Origin: Shewanella maritima | Lineage (GTDB): Bacteria; Pseudomonadota; Gammaproteobacteria; Enterobacterales; Shewanellaceae | Length of the DNA: 64,000 bases | Reading direction: 5' to 3' | NCBI RefSeq assembly: GCF_004295345.1 | Contig: NZ_CP036200.1 | Span: 4,527,501-4,591,500 of the forward strand | Shown: positions 19,501-29,580 of the stretch, piece after piece | Numbering within the stretch: the first letter of the stretch is position 1 | How the letters are laid out: the number at the start of each line of letters is the position of its first letter | Notes under the pieces: generated by a model | The model's database searches: none | What the model was told of the DNA's origin: nothing | What the model saw: only the letters and a program-made list of their open reading frames with translations | Program-made: the position numbers and the translations under genes

Positions 19501-21348
19501 CACACCAAGCTTGTTGCTGCATTTAACCATATGCATATCTTCATTGATCCAAATCCAGATGTGGCTAAAAGCTATGCAGAGCGTAAACGCTTATTCGACC
19601 TGCCTCGCTCTAGCTGGGAAGACTACAACGCTAAGCTTATTTCGAAAGGCGGCGGCGTGTTCAAGCGCTCAGCGAAATCAATCAGTTTAACTGATGAAAT
19701 GAAGCAAATGCTTGAGACTGACAAAGATTCAATGACCCCTAACGAGCTGTTGACTGGCCTACTTAAAATGCAAGTAGACTTAATCTGGAACGGCGGTATT
19801 GGTACTTACGTTAAAGCGACGTCAGAATCCCATGCCGAGGTGGGAGACCGCGCGAACGATGCGCTGCGCGTTAATGGTAGCGAAGTACGTGCACGTATTA
19901 TCGGTGAAGGTGGTAACTTAGGTTGTACTCAACTTGGGCGTATTGAATATGCAGCTAATGGCGGCCGCATGAATACCGACTTTGTTGATAACGTGGGTGG
20001 TGTAGACTGCTCAGATAACGAAGTGAATATCAAAATCTTCTTGAACACGCTGGTTGCAGACGGTGAACTCACCATGAAGCAACGTAACAAGTTGCTTGAA
20101 GATATGACTGATGAAGTGAGTGAAATTGTACTGCAGGATTGTAATGACCAAACTCGTACCATTTCGGTAACTCAAGTACATGGTGTTTCCCAGCTTAAAG
20201 AACAAATTCGCTTCATTCACCATCTTGAAAAAGAAGGCAAGCTGGATCGTGCGTTAGAGTTCTTGCCTACAGAGGATGATCTCGCTGAACGTCTATCAAA
20301 CGGTAAGACTTTAACTCGCCCAGAGCTATCAGTGCTAGTTGCCTACGCTAAGATGGTGTTAAAAGAGCAGCTCGTAACACCAGAAATCACTGAAGATAGC
20401 TTCTTAAGTAAGTTACTGGTGGAGTACTTCCCGAAACAGCTTCAGCAAAAATACGCTGACAGAATGCCAAGCCATCCTCTACGCGGCGAAATTATTGCTA
20501 CCTCTTTAGCCAATGAGCTAGTTAATGACATGGGCTTTAATTTCGTACAGCGTATGCAAGATGAGACAGGTGCCTCAGTTGCAGAAGCTGCCATCAGTTA
20601 TACTATGGCGCGCGAAGTCTTTGGTTTAGAGGAGTTAACTAAATCAATTACTGATTTAAACGGTATTGTTCCAGCAATCGTTCAAGGTGAAATGCTGCAC
20701 CAATTGCGCCGCAACATGCGCCGCGCATGTCGTTGGTTTATCCGCCACCGTAATCGTGCACATAACATCGAGCAAACCGTTGCCTTCTTTAAGCCAGTGT
20801 TCAATCAGCTTAAAGATAATGTTGATCAGTACATGATTGAAGCGGAAGTGACTGCAATTAATGCAGAAATTCATGCGTTAACCAGAGAGAATGTGCCAAC
20901 AGACGTAGCGAATGTGGTTGCTAAGATGAGCACCTTGTTCTCAGCGCTCGATATCGCTCAGATTGCACAGATTGAAGATAAGTCGGTAGAGCTTGTCTCT
21001 GAAACTTACTTCAAGTTAGGTGCGAAGGTTGAGCTGCATTGGTTCTTAGAACAAATTAGCGCTCAGCCGGTAACAAACCATTGGCAAGCACTTGCTCGTG
21101 CAGCCTTCAGGGAAGAGCTTGATTGGCAACAACGCGCACTAAGCTCAGCAGTACTAAGAACCTGCACTGATAGTTGTGACGCTGATACCGTGATTAACGA
21201 GTGGATTACTAACAATGGTTCGTTACTAGAACGTTGGTACCATATGTTGTCTGACTTCAAAGTTTCGCAAACGCACGAATTTGCTAAGTTCTCAGTTGCA
21301 TTACGTGAATTAAACTTGCTCATCCTCCATTGTGAAGGACAGCAATAA
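16504..21348 (+). CDS. gdhB: NAD-specific glutamate dehydrogenase, large (about 180 kDa) type
   Basis: A 1614-residue cytoplasmic enzyme of the bacterial large GDH class, which deaminates glutamate to 2-oxoglutarate and feeds amino-acid carbon into the TCA cycle. The long N-terminal half holds ACT-like regulatory segments; the catalytic part begins at about residue 720 and includes the VARGGLRWSDRREDFRTE block, the substrate lysine region GAKGGFVCKQLP and the nucleotide-binding GDMAGDVFGNGML. Length is as expected for the class. It is transcribed alone, with a terminator on both sides; about 230 bases upstream hold no other gene and no site I can name. In this family arginine and aspartate often act as effectors. 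Confidence 0.95.
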   Translation: MALKDAMPSVLLENVVTLIHSKIPNSQAKQVEQFATCLYAHMSKDDLHARNDSDLYGAVVSLWNALNKTAADQTHIRVFNPSQAKHGWQSTHSIIEVIQPDMPFLVDSLTMAFNRMGITAHVMLHTPLNVQRKGKLVEQVSYIQDAKQDGDKVAVFLVEIDRQNSNADIKAIEKEIQSVLNDVSASVNDWKNLSDKLGDTIKQMPKRPFPGGKEELNEAIEFLNYLNDHHFTLLGYRYYDLKRVKGDVELVPDMSTSLGLMAKSKENTSDKGLLLSTLSESARKEALDESLLVLTKSSAKSRVHRPAYVDYIGVKRFDKQGNVIGEDRFIGLYASNVYNRSPREIPLLAQKVKRVLDMSGLTPRSHDYKALTNILETLPRDELIQAKVEELSDTAHGVLQMQDRDKLKLFVRKDGFGRFFSCLVYVSKDRYNTKLREDTQRILARHFNSNEDVEFTTYFSESTLARTHYIVKVDNNNMDVDVAAIEQNLTEAARSWEDKLHTALNNAVGEQKGTGLTKRYLNAFPQSYKDDVLPSSAVVDIQHLEALDDEHKLGMLFYQPQESALNDNKVRLKLFHKDEPIHLSDVLPMLENFGLRVINERPYEIKTADENTFWVLDFLMTVQGAATDNLADSQDRFQDALAQVWEKQLEDDGFNRMVLSSGLHGREVSILRAYAKYMRQIDATFSQSYIEETFSRYPKIADLLVKMFIRKFNPKLKTRTLDKFVDQINKQLDDVSSLDDDRIIRRYLDLINATLRTNFYQQLEGGVNKPYISFKFSPEMIPEMPKPLPKFEIFVYSPRVEGVHLRGGKVARGGLRWSDRREDFRTEVLGLVKAQQVKNTVIVPVGAKGGFVCKQLPTEGGREAFFNEGQACYRLFIRGLLDLADNIVNGEVVPPKDVVRHDEDDAYLVVAADKGTATFSDIANSIAIEYGFWLGDAFASGGSNGYDHKKMGITAKGAWESVKRHFREIGIDCQTTDFTCLAVGDMAGDVFGNGMLLSEHTKLVAAFNHMHIFIDPNPDVAKSYAERKRLFDLPRSSWEDYNAKLISKGGGVFKRSAKSISLTDEMKQMLETDKDSMTPNELLTGLLKMQVDLIWNGGIGTYVKATSESHAEVGDRANDALRVNGSEVRARIIGEGGNLGCTQLGRIEYAANGGRMNTDFVDNVGGVDCSDNEVNIKIFLNTLVADGELTMKQRNKLLEDMTDEVSEIVLQDCNDQTRTISVTQVHGVSQLKEQIRFIHHLEKEGKLDRALEFLPTEDDLAERLSNGKTLTRPELSVLVAYAKMVLKEQLVTPEITEDSFLSKLLVEYFPKQLQQKYADRMPSHPLRGEIIATSLANELVNDMGFNFVQRMQDETGASVAEAAISYTMAREVFGLEELTKSITDLNGIVPAIVQGEMLHQLRRNMRRACRWFIRHRNRAHNIEQTVAFFKPVFNQLKDNVDQYMIEAEVTAINAEIHALTRENVPTDVANVVAKMSTLFSALDIAQIAQIEDKSVELVSETYFKLGAKVELHWFLEQISAQPVTNHWQALARAAFREELDWQQRALSSAVLRTCTDSCDADTVINEWITNNGSLLERWYHMLSDFKVSQTHEFAKFSVALRELNLLILHCEGQQ

Positions 21349-21365
21349 TTCTTTATAATAAAAGG

Positions 21366-21392
21366 GCCCTAGCAATAGCTAGGGCTTTTTTT
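21366..21392 (+). terminator. Rho-independent terminator after gdhB
   Basis: Perfect stem GCCCTAGC / GCTAGGGC with an AATA loop and seven T residues, 17 bases after the gdhB stop and only 16 bases before the pyrD start. The pyrD promoter must therefore be upstream in gdhB or overlap this element, unless readthrough feeds pyrD. Confidence 0.93.
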
Positions 21393-21408
21393 AGGCCTAG
21401 GAGAAAAC

Positions 21409-22428
21409 ATGTTTTACAAGCTCGCACAAAAAGTGATGTTTCAGATGGACCCAGAGGTAGCGCACAACATTGCTATCGGTAGTCTGAAAATGACGGGAAA
21501 CAACCCTTTGAATTGTTTTTATCGTCAAACAGTAAAGCCTGCACCAGTAGAGTGTATGGGTTTAACTTTTCCTAATCCGGTTGGATTAGCTGCGGGTTTA
21601 GACAAAGACGGTGAGTCAATAGATGCGTTTCACGCGATGGGTTTTGGTCATATTGAGGTTGGAACGGTTACCCCAAGACCACAACCTGGTAACGATCAGC
21701 CTCGTTTATTCCGCCTAAAGCCTGCCAAAGGCATTATCAACCGCATGGGCTTTAACAACAAAGGTGTTGATAACCTAGTACGCAACCTAGTAGCGAAGAA
21801 AACCGATATCATGGTTGGTGTAAATATTGGTAAAAACAAAGATACGCCAGTAGAGCAGGGTAAAGATGATTACCTTATTTGCATGGACAAGGTTTATCAG
21901 CATGCAGCCTACATCGCTGTGAATATTTCATCGCCAAACACACCGGGTTTGCGCACACTGCAATATGGTGAACTGCTTGATGATTTACTGAGTTCAATCA
22001 AAGCTAAACAAACCGAGCTAGCTGAAAAGCACGGTAAATATGTGCCAGTAGCATTAAAGATTGCGCCAGATCTAACTGATGATGAGATCAAAAGTATTTC
22101 AGACTCTTTGATCAAAAATAACTTTGATGCAGCCATTGCAACTAACACTACACTAAGCCGTGATGCTGTAGAAGGGTTATTGCATGCAGAAGAAACCGGC
22201 GGACTAAGCGGTAAGCCTCTGACCGATTTATCAACGCAAGTGATTAAAAAGCTTGTAGATAATTTAGACGGTGCTATGCCTGTGATTGGTGTAGGCGGTA
22301 TTAACAGTGCTAAAGATGCGCAAGATAAGTTTGCGGCCGGTGCTAAAATGGTTCAGATCTATTCTGGATTTATTTACCAAGGACCACAGCTAGTGAAGCA
22401 GATTGTCGATCAATGTGACGTCAAATAG
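21409..22428 (+). CDS. pyrD: Dihydroorotate dehydrogenase (quinone), class 2
   Basis: A 339-residue FMN enzyme of pyrimidine synthesis that oxidises dihydroorotate to orotate and passes electrons to membrane quinone. The N-terminal helical pair (about 1-40) that docks on the membrane marks class 2. The FMN and substrate motifs [14 protein letters not shown] (57-70), NRMGFNN (111-117) and the catalytic serine S175 in [10 protein letters not shown] are visible at E. coli positions. It is followed by zapC, the same order as pyrD-ycbW in E. coli. Confidence 0.96.
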   Translation: MFYKLAQKVMFQMDPEVAHNIAIGSLKMTGNNPLNCFYRQTVKPAPVECMGLTFPNPVGLAAGLDKDGESIDAFHAMGFGHIEVGTVTPRPQPGNDQPRLFRLKPAKGIINRMGFNNKGVDNLVRNLVAKKTDIMVGVNIGKNKDTPVEQGKDDYLICMDKVYQHAAYIAVNISSPNTPGLRTLQYGELLDDLLSSIKAKQTELAEKHGKYVPVALKIAPDLTDDEIKSISDSLIKNNFDAAIATNTTLSRDAVEGLLHAEETGGLSGKPLTDLSTQVIKKLVDNLDGAMPVIGVGGINSAKDAQDKFAAGAKMVQIYSGFIYQGPQLVKQIVDQCDVK

Positions 22429-22504
22429 TCACGATCGCTAATTTGATCTAAGCTGTTGATCAAAAATCGTGCCGCGATCAAAAAGTAAGATCTTTAGATC
22501 GCGG
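22408..22504. other. GATC (Dam site) cluster with hairpin, pyrD-zapC junction
   Basis: Seven GATC tetramers occur within 93 bases, at 22408, 22433, 22445, 22458, 22476, 22489 and 22497; fewer than one would be expected by chance. The last three lie in or between the arms of an 8-bp inverted repeat CCGCGATC / GATCGCGG (22472-22479 and 22497-22504), which lacks a T run and so is a poor terminator. Such spacing (12, 13, 18, 13 and 8 bases) could suit SeqA or other methylation-sensitive proteins. Confidence 0.6.
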
Positions 22505-22606
22505 TAACTGCATGATTAATAGCTCATTTTTTGTTAAAAAATTTTGTAATCGCTTGAAATATCATCTAGTATATGAATCATCTTCAACATAAAGGTGTGA
22601 CTAGCG

Positions 22607-23146
22607 ATGTTATTGATGCCAAATAAGGACTGGCATTGGGAATTCAATGAAGCTTATGGCCAATTAAGCATCTCACTGGGTTCCGAGATGGAGTTCTTGA
22701 CCCCATATAAAGCTAAGCTACTTATCCCAGACGCACTGAGCACCAGTGAGTTTTGTGTCGAGCACGCAAAATTCTATATTGCTATGTTGGAGCGCCTACC
22801 TAAAATCCTAAAGCTATCAGATGCTGCCATTGTGCAAACAGCCTTAAATGCGACAGCGGCTCATTTCCTACTTAAGCCGCAAATGCCTAAGTCGTGGTTT
22901 TTTGAAACCAGTAATGAATGTGTTTACAGTGAAGTAGGTAAGTTGTTTAACTTGAAATGCAATGGTGAGTCAGTACTCGTCATGGTTGTTGATGACAGCC
23001 TACAAGCATCAACGGTGATGATTTTATCGCATAACTGTCAGTTAACCGAGTCTAAGTTACTGCAGCAGTTTGACACGATTAAAGTCATGCACGACAGACT
23101 GCAACCTATGCGTCGTATGCCAGCCAAACAGGTTGTGGCGGCATAG
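22607..23146 (+). CDS. zapC: Cell division protein ZapC
   Basis: A 179-residue cytoplasmic protein; E. coli ZapC (YcbW) has 180. The N-terminal W-x-W block (NKDWHWEFNEAYGQL), the middle block LLIPDALSTSEFCVEHAKFY and the location after pyrD match the family. ZapC binds FtsZ and promotes lateral association of protofilaments at the division ring. The ATG at 22607 gives the same N-terminal register as E. coli; a second ATG three codons on is possible. The GATC-rich region in front is discussed separately. Confidence 0.9.
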   Translation: MLLMPNKDWHWEFNEAYGQLSISLGSEMEFLTPYKAKLLIPDALSTSEFCVEHAKFYIAMLERLPKILKLSDAAIVQTALNATAAHFLLKPQMPKSWFFETSNECVYSEVGKLFNLKCNGESVLVMVVDDSLQASTVMILSHNCQLTESKLLQQFDTIKVMHDRLQPMRRMPAKQVVAA

Positions 23147-23693
23147 CTAAGTAAGCTATTCGCACGCTAGTTAGTTGTGCCCGCTACTTGTACTAGTTAA
23201 GTGCATTAGCGCCAATCTAATAGATCTTCCTACATGCAGTAAATAGTTGCCTGTTATCTCAGTTGGATAATACGGGCCGCTAATGGACATGTATTATTCT
23301 CGATTACTCGTTTTACTCTCCTTTCATCAAAATCCTGTTATTAATTTATTTGCCTAGATACTTAGGGTTTAAGTTGAGAACCTTGGTGTTGTGTCATAGT
23401 TATGACATTTCATGCATCAACAGCTTACTTAACGCAGTTCCATACTTACTTTATTTGGACATAAAAGTAGTTAACTTGCTCATCTACCTACAAAGTAAAA
23501 AAATTCACGGTTTTTGATGTTTTTTGCCGAATAAACTGATGTTCACTTTGACAAATAAGCCTTTAACAACAACAGTTAATGGATGATGTTGCACATTATT
23601 AATAATAACGGCAGGAACGCCGCACATCGTTAAAGTTTGATGTCTGCATCACCAGGAAGTGTTTGTGCCTACAAATAAAGGTTTGGTGATTAT
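23147..23693. other. 547-base intergenic region, no gene seen
   Basis: No convincing coding frame, tRNA or known RNA was recognised. It contains a perfect inverted repeat TGTCATA-GT-TATGACA at 23392-23407, a possible operator, and the AT palindrome ATTATTAATAAT near 23598. The region presumably carries the promoter of the chemoreceptor gene; no canonical flagellar sigma-28 promoter with correct spacing was found. Confidence 0.5.
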
Positions 23694-25340
23694 ATGAACG
23701 CAATTACCCTATATTTTCGTAAAACTACCATAGCCAATCGGCTATTGTTTATGGTTGCACTAGCCATTATTGCAACCTTACTCATTTTCGGCTTTGCCGT
23801 TAATAAGGTTGAGCAATACCTTGTTGATGAAAAGCAGTCAAAACTCACTTCGCTGGTTGAGGTTGCCCACACTGTTGTCGAGCAATATCGTCAGCACGCA
23901 GTGTCAGGTAGCATGACTGAAGAGCAAGCTAAAGCAGCTGCGATTACTAAACTCAATAGTTTAAGGTATTCGGACAATGACTATTACTTCTCGATAAACG
24001 ACCAGGGAGTGATGATCCAGCACCCGTTTTCTAAGAAGTTGGTTGGTACTAATGTCAGACAGCTCAAAGACCCTAATGGCGTTATGTTGTTTGATGAGAT
24101 GATAGTGAAAACCCGCAGCGCTCAAACTGCGCGGGTAGACTACATGTGGAATAAACCTAATCAAGATAAGCCCAGCCCTAAGATGTCGATGGTGATCAAG
24201 CATCAAGCCTGGGGTTGGATTATTGGTACCGGCGTTTATGTGGATGATATAGATGTTGCGGTGTGGGACTTTATCTGGGAATACCTTGGCTTACTAATCG
24301 CGGTGTGGATACCGGTATTCTTGTTGCTTTACGTTATCATGGTCAGTATTGCTTCACCAATGAAGCAAACCATTGAAGCCTTTGAAAATATCGCCAGAGG
24401 TGAGGGAGACCTAACCTTACGTTTATCTCAAGAAGGCAGTGATGAGCTTAAACAAATTGCTGAGTACTTCAATTTATTTACCGAGAAAATCCAGCAGTTG
24501 GTGAAATCAGTCAGTGAGCTGGTGGTGGATAGCAGCGATTTAGCGGCCAACTTATCTAACATCGCTAATACAGCCAACGACATCTCAACCAATGTGCAAG
24601 CCGAAACCGAAGGCGTAGCCACAGCAGTTAACCAAATGGCGGTTACCGCAACAGATGTCGCTGCCAATGCACAAGATGCTAATCACACCGTCAAAAGCGC
24701 TGAAAACGAAACCACCACTGCGTCGCTAGCCGTCAGCAGCGCTATGGATAGAATTAATTCGTTATCGCAAGAGCTTGAACATACTGAGCAAATGACCCAC
24801 AGCTTAACAGTAAGCTCAAGTGAAATTGGGCAGATTTTGGAGGTGATAGTCGGTATTGCTGAGCAAACAAACTTGCTTGCACTAAATGCCGCAATCGAGG
24901 CTGCAAGGGCAGGTGAAGCTGGTCGCGGCTTTGCTGTGGTAGCTGATGAGGTGCGTACCCTTGCAAGTCGCACCCAGGATTCAACCCAGCAGATTAATAA
25001 TATTATTGAAGCGATAAGAAGCTCAGTTGCCAGCGTCAATGCGTCTGTTGTTAAAGCTAAAGCTTCGTCTTCTGAAACCGTCAGTGAAACAGCAACCGTT
25101 GTTGATGTGTTAGAGCAGGTTAAGGCGAGTATTTTACAAATCTCAGATATGAATGGTCATATTGCCAATGCAACTGAAGAGCAAAATAGAGTGATTAGCG
25201 AGCTAAACGTTAATATCACCCGTATCAACGAAATGTCGCTAGAGAACCATCAGCAGAATGCGTTAATAAACGACAACAGCGAGCAAATAAACCAAGGCGC
25301 CGCTGATCTGGCTAAACTAGTGGATCAATTCAAAGTGTAA
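23694..25340 (+). CDS. Methyl-accepting chemotaxis protein with Cache sensor domain
   Basis: A 548-residue receptor: membrane helix about 18-40, periplasmic single Cache domain about 45-185 (with the D-N-D-Y-Y-F-x-I-N-D core and [14 protein letters not shown] end), second helix about 195-220, HAMP about 218-270, and a signalling domain whose hairpin tip reads [20 protein letters not shown]. There is no CheR/CheB pentapeptide at the C-terminus (ends LVDQFKV). The ligand cannot be deduced; single Cache domains of this type often bind short organic or amino acids. It is transcribed alone. Confidence 0.93.
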   Translation: MNAITLYFRKTTIANRLLFMVALAIIATLLIFGFAVNKVEQYLVDEKQSKLTSLVEVAHTVVEQYRQHAVSGSMTEEQAKAAAITKLNSLRYSDNDYYFSINDQGVMIQHPFSKKLVGTNVRQLKDPNGVMLFDEMIVKTRSAQTARVDYMWNKPNQDKPSPKMSMVIKHQAWGWIIGTGVYVDDIDVAVWDFIWEYLGLLIAVWIPVFLLLYVIMVSIASPMKQTIEAFENIARGEGDLTLRLSQEGSDELKQIAEYFNLFTEKIQQLVKSVSELVVDSSDLAANLSNIANTANDISTNVQAETEGVATAVNQMAVTATDVAANAQDANHTVKSAENETTTASLAVSSAMDRINSLSQELEHTEQMTHSLTVSSSEIGQILEVIVGIAEQTNLLALNAAIEAARAGEAGRGFAVVADEVRTLASRTQDSTQQINNIIEAIRSSVASVNASVVKAKASSSETVSETATVVDVLEQVKASILQISDMNGHIANATEEQNRVISELNVNITRINEMSLENHQQNALINDNSEQINQGAADLAKLVDQFKV

Positions 25341-25374
25341 ACTAGTTTAGTTATTACTTTGTTCAAGACAAACA

Positions 25375-25410
25375 AAAGGGCTCAGCTGAGTTTATACAGT
25401 TGAGCCCTTT
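25375..25410. terminator. Bidirectional terminator between mcp and trxB
   Basis: Stem AAAGGGCTCA / TGAGCCCTTT with A and T runs on the two sides, placed between two convergent genes, so it can serve both. Confidence 0.88.
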
Positions 25411-25435
25411 AGCATTTATGTAACTACTTTAGTGG

Positions 25436-26446
<1,011 letters not shown>

Positions 26447-26542
26447 CTAAGAGGGTAAAGGGATCTTACAACGAGTATTTCGATTAGCTTAATCGGTGCT
26501 GTAAAGCTATCCATGCACTACAGCATCAAGGTGGATATCAAT

Positions 26543-27022
26543 CTAGTAACTAATATGGCAGCTCGGCAGACCATTTTTCTCTAAATATTGCTGATGATAC
26601 TCTTCTGCGCGGTGGAAGCTTTGCAAAGGCACAATTTCAGTAACAATTTGCTTAATGCCCCATTTGCCGCTCTTGATTAGCGCTATTTTTGCAGCCTCGG
26701 CTAATTGCTTTTGCTCTGCGTTATGAAAGAACACTGTACTGCGATATTGACTGCCAATATCACCACCTTGCTGATTAAGGGTGGTTGGGTTGTGGTTGGT
26801 CCAAAAGATATCAAGCAGCTGCTCGTAACTGACTTGTTCTGGGTCATACTCAACTTGCACCACTTCGGCATGCCCGGTATTACCTTGTTTTACTTGCTCG
26901 TAGGTTACCTTGCTATCATCTCCGCCCATATAACCGCAAACAGCATCTGATACACCTTCAACTTCACGAAAGAAATACTCAACACCCCAGAAACAGCCTG
27001 CGCCAAATGTTGCTAATGCCAT
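26543..27022 (-). CDS. msrA: Peptide-methionine (S)-S-oxide reductase MsrA
   Basis: A 159-residue enzyme that repairs methionine-S-sulfoxide in proteins. The catalytic motif GCFWG puts the nucleophile at C10, and a resolving cysteine lies in LPSCHISY at the C-terminus. The start at 27022 has an excellent Shine-Dalgarno GAGGGG six bases upstream; the in-frame ATG at 27040 has none and is rejected. It lacks the N-terminal extension of E. coli MsrA (212 residues), as in many short MsrA forms. A tandem array of met-box octamers lies just upstream, over the expected transcription start. Confidence 0.96.
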   Translation of the reverse strand: MALATFGAGCFWGVEYFFREVEGVSDAVCGYMGGDDSKVTYEQVKQGNTGHAEVVQVEYDPEQVSYEQLLDIFWTNHNPTTLNQQGGDIGSQYRSTVFFHNAEQKQLAEAAKIALIKSGKWGIKQIVTEIVPLQSFHRAEEYHQQYLEKNGLPSCHISY

Positions 27023-27045
27023 GGATAACCCCTCACTCATACAAT

Positions 27046-27093
27046 AGATGTTTAAACGTTTAGATATTTAGATTGTTAGACGTTTAGATGGCT
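27046..27093 (-). promoter_or_regulatory. Tandem met-box array (MetJ operator) of msrA
   Basis: Six contiguous octamers read AGATGTTT, AAACGTTT, AGATATTT, AGATTGTT, AGACGTTT, AGATGGCT on the plus strand. Compared with the MetJ consensus AGACGTCT they keep the AGA(C/T)-x-x-TT shape in strict 8-base register. MetJ binds such tandem boxes cooperatively when S-adenosylmethionine is high. The array sits between the predicted -10 element and the msrA start. Confidence 0.85.
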
Positions 27094-27121
27094 ATAATAA
27101 AAAATTATTAGTTGATTGCAA
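27094..27121 (-). promoter_or_regulatory. Predicted sigma-70 promoter of msrA
   Basis: On the minus strand TTGCAA (27121-27116) and TATTAT (27099-27094) are separated by 16 bases, a good -35/-10 pair. Transcription would begin within the met-box array at about 27087. Confidence 0.6.
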
Positions 27122-27217
27122 GTCATTTGTGAAAACAAATTTACCTAGCATATAACCCTAAGGATGGTGGCGTGTGTTAGAATCTGCGCCAAATAAAACA
27201 CCGTTAAGGAGAGAAGA

Positions 27218-28243
27218 GTGTTACAAGCATCAATTAAAGATAATGATTTCCTCGCATTTACGTTAGCTCACCCACAAGCAATCGACGCACCATTTAAGGT
27301 AAATACCAACAGCAATGTTAACGTTGAAGTGCTCGATACTGGGGTAATTTGCTTTACACCTAAGGACTATCAAAAGGACATCGTACTGTCTTGCGCTGTG
27401 CACGGTAACGAGACGGCGCCAATTGAAATTTGCAATGAGTTGATTACTGGCTTATTAACTGGCGAGTTAACGCTAAAGCAACGAGTATTGTTTCTAATTG
27501 GCAATCCGCCATCTATTCACAACAAGACCCGATTTGTCGAAGAGAACATGAACCGTTTATTTAGCGGCGGGCATGCAAACGGTGACACCCAAAACCAAGA
27601 GCGAGTGCGCGCTAAAGCCTTAGAAGGTTATGTACGAGACTTCTTTGAGCAAAATGATGACAAACAGCGTATTCACTATGACCTGCACACCGCAATAAAA
27701 CCATCAAAGCATGAGAAGTTTGCCATTTACCCTTATCGTCATGGTAAGAGCTACAGTGGTGAGCAGATGATGTTTTTGGCCGCATGTGGTGTCGATACCA
27801 TTTTGTATCACCACGAACCGACAACCACATTTAGCTACTATTCATCTAATGAGTTTGGCGCCGATGCGTTTACGGTTGAGTTAGGTAAGGTCATGCCGTT
27901 TGGGCAAAACGATATGAGTAAATTTGCTAAAGCGAAAGCCATGCTAACCGCGCTTGTGACTCAAACTGAAGTTGAATTACCAGCCTATGAAGCTGAGCAG
28001 CTAAACCTATATAAAGTGTCACGCTCAGTGAATAAACACTTTGAAGACTTCACATTCAGCTTTGCAGATAGTACAGAGAACTTTACTCAATTTAATAAAG
28101 GCGAGGTGTTAGCCACTGAAGGTGGCCAACAAGTCATCATTGAGCATGATATTGAAGCAATTGTATTCCCAAATGCAAAAGTTCCTGTCGGGCAACGCAC
28201 AGTATTATGTTTGATCCCTGCACCAAATGAAGATGTGCAGTAA
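27218..28243 (+). CDS. astE: Succinylglutamate desuccinylase AstE
   Basis: A 341-residue zinc hydrolase, last step of the arginine succinyltransferase pathway, giving glutamate and succinate. Zinc ligands H62 and E65 (VHGNETAP) and H157 (YDLHTAI) and the catalytic E221 (FTVELGKV) are visible. The gene starts with GTG at 27218, five bases after AAGGAG. It stands alone, away from other ast genes, as is common in Shewanella. The glutamate made here can be used by GdhB. Confidence 0.93.
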   Translation: MLQASIKDNDFLAFTLAHPQAIDAPFKVNTNSNVNVEVLDTGVICFTPKDYQKDIVLSCAVHGNETAPIEICNELITGLLTGELTLKQRVLFLIGNPPSIHNKTRFVEENMNRLFSGGHANGDTQNQERVRAKALEGYVRDFFEQNDDKQRIHYDLHTAIKPSKHEKFAIYPYRHGKSYSGEQMMFLAACGVDTILYHHEPTTTFSYYSSNEFGADAFTVELGKVMPFGQNDMSKFAKAKAMLTALVTQTEVELPAYEAEQLNLYKVSRSVNKHFEDFTFSFADSTENFTQFNKGEVLATEGGQQVIIEHDIEAIVFPNAKVPVGQRTVLCLIPAPNEDVQ

Positions 28244-28325
28244 CATTGTCGCAGTCGTAAACCATTATATACATTTGCCCAAGTGCTAAAATGAGCCACG
28301 GCAAATAATGACTATTGCTAGGTAG

Positions 28326-28341
28326 TTTACGTTAACGTAAT
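28326..28341. promoter_or_regulatory. LiuR-type operator upstream of bkdA1
   Basis: A perfect 14-bp palindrome TTACGTTAACGTAA (28327-28340) lies about 59 bases before the bkdA1 start. It fits the known gammaproteobacterial motif of LiuR, the MerR-family regulator of branched-chain amino-acid breakdown. The link to LiuR is from memory of that motif, not from a search. Confidence 0.75.
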
Positions 28342-28398
28342 GTTTATCAGCAGATTATAATATCAGGTAACTATTTACCCTATAACTAAGAGCACAAT

Positions 28399-29577
28399 AT
28401 GAGCAACGCAACAACGAATAATGACACTGTGCATCGTGTCAGCTTCTTAGATAAAGCGTCATTGCACATTCCAACCTTGCGCATTTTGCAAGCGGACGGC
28501 ACCACTTATGAACAAGCGGTTTTGCCAAATATTGATCAAGAGCTAGCGAACAAAATTTATGACACTTGCGTATTCACGCGAGTGCTAGACGAGCGTATGC
28601 TCGGTGCCCAGCGTCAAGGTCGTATTAGTTTCTATATGACATGTACTGGTGAAGAAGCGGCCGTGATTGGCAGTGCTGCAGCGCTTGATGATGGCGACGT
28701 TATTCTTGCGCAGTATCGTGAACACGCGGCACTAAGATACCGCGGCTTTCCGACTGAGCAGTTTATGAATCAAATGTTCAGTAACGAGAAAGACTTTGGT
28801 AAAGGTCGTCAAATGCCGATCCACTATGGCAGCCAAGAGTTAAATTACCAAACCATTTCATCGCCGCTAGCCACGCAAATTCCACAAGCAACGGGTGTCG
28901 CTTATGGTCTTAAGCTACAAGGCAAGCGCAATGTGGCTGTATGTTACTTTGGTGAAGGTGCAGCGTCGGAAGGTGACTTCCACGCAGGTCTAAACATGGC
29001 TGCGGTACTTAAATCACCCACTATTTTCTTTTGCCGTAATAATGGTTACGCAATTTCAACACCAACTGAAGAGCAATATGCAGGCAATGGTATTGCTAGC
29101 CGTGGTGTAGGCTACGGCATGCACACTATCCGTGTTGATGGTAACGACATGTTGGCCGTGTTAGCTGCAACTCAGCAGGCTCGAGCTTATGCACTTGAGC
29201 ACAATGGACCAGTATTGATTGAAGCCATGTCATACCGTCTTGGCGCTCACTCTTCATCAGATGACCCATCAGGCTATCGTTCAAAAGAAGAAGAAGCAAA
29301 ATGGCAGCAACATGACCCAGTTAAGCGCTTTAAGTTATGGATGATCAACAAGGGTTGGTTAGACGAAGCCACAGACGCTGAGCTACACGAAAAGTATCGT
29401 GAAGAAGTATTGTCAGCTGTGAAAACCGCTGAAAAACTGCCTGCTCCACATATTGATGAAATCATTGAAGATGTTTTTGACAAGCCAACACCAGCGCTTA
29501 AGAAGCAACTAAGTGAATTGAAAGAGCATATTAACAAGTATCCAAATGCTTATCCTAAAAGTGCAGGGAGAATTTAA
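28399..29577 (+). CDS. bkdA1: Branched-chain alpha-keto acid dehydrogenase E1 alpha
   Basis: A 392-residue subunit carrying the thiamine-diphosphate motif (GEGAASEGDFHAGLNMAA ending in the CRNNGYAIS block) and the phosphorylation-loop-like YRLGAHSSSDDPSGYR. With E1 beta it decarboxylates the keto acids of valine, leucine and isoleucine. First gene of bkdA1-bkdA2-bkdB, with only 3 bases before the next start region. No E3 gene follows, so dihydrolipoyl dehydrogenase is presumably shared with pyruvate dehydrogenase. Confidence 0.95.
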   Translation: MSNATTNNDTVHRVSFLDKASLHIPTLRILQADGTTYEQAVLPNIDQELANKIYDTCVFTRVLDERMLGAQRQGRISFYMTCTGEEAAVIGSAAALDDGDVILAQYREHAALRYRGFPTEQFMNQMFSNEKDFGKGRQMPIHYGSQELNYQTISSPLATQIPQATGVAYGLKLQGKRNVAVCYFGEGAASEGDFHAGLNMAAVLKSPTIFFCRNNGYAISTPTEEQYAGNGIASRGVGYGMHTIRVDGNDMLAVLAATQQARAYALEHNGPVLIEAMSYRLGAHSSSDDPSGYRSKEEEAKWQQHDPVKRFKLWMINKGWLDEATDAELHEKYREEVLSAVKTAEKLPAPHIDEIIEDVFDKPTPALKKQLSELKEHINKYPNAYPKSAGRI

Positions 29578-29580
29578 GCC

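Noticed and set aside
23526..23534. GCCGAATAA resembling the -10 of a sigma-28 flagellar promoter before the chemoreceptor gene
   Set aside because: It has an extra A relative to GCCGATAA, and no TAAA-type -35 lies at the right distance.
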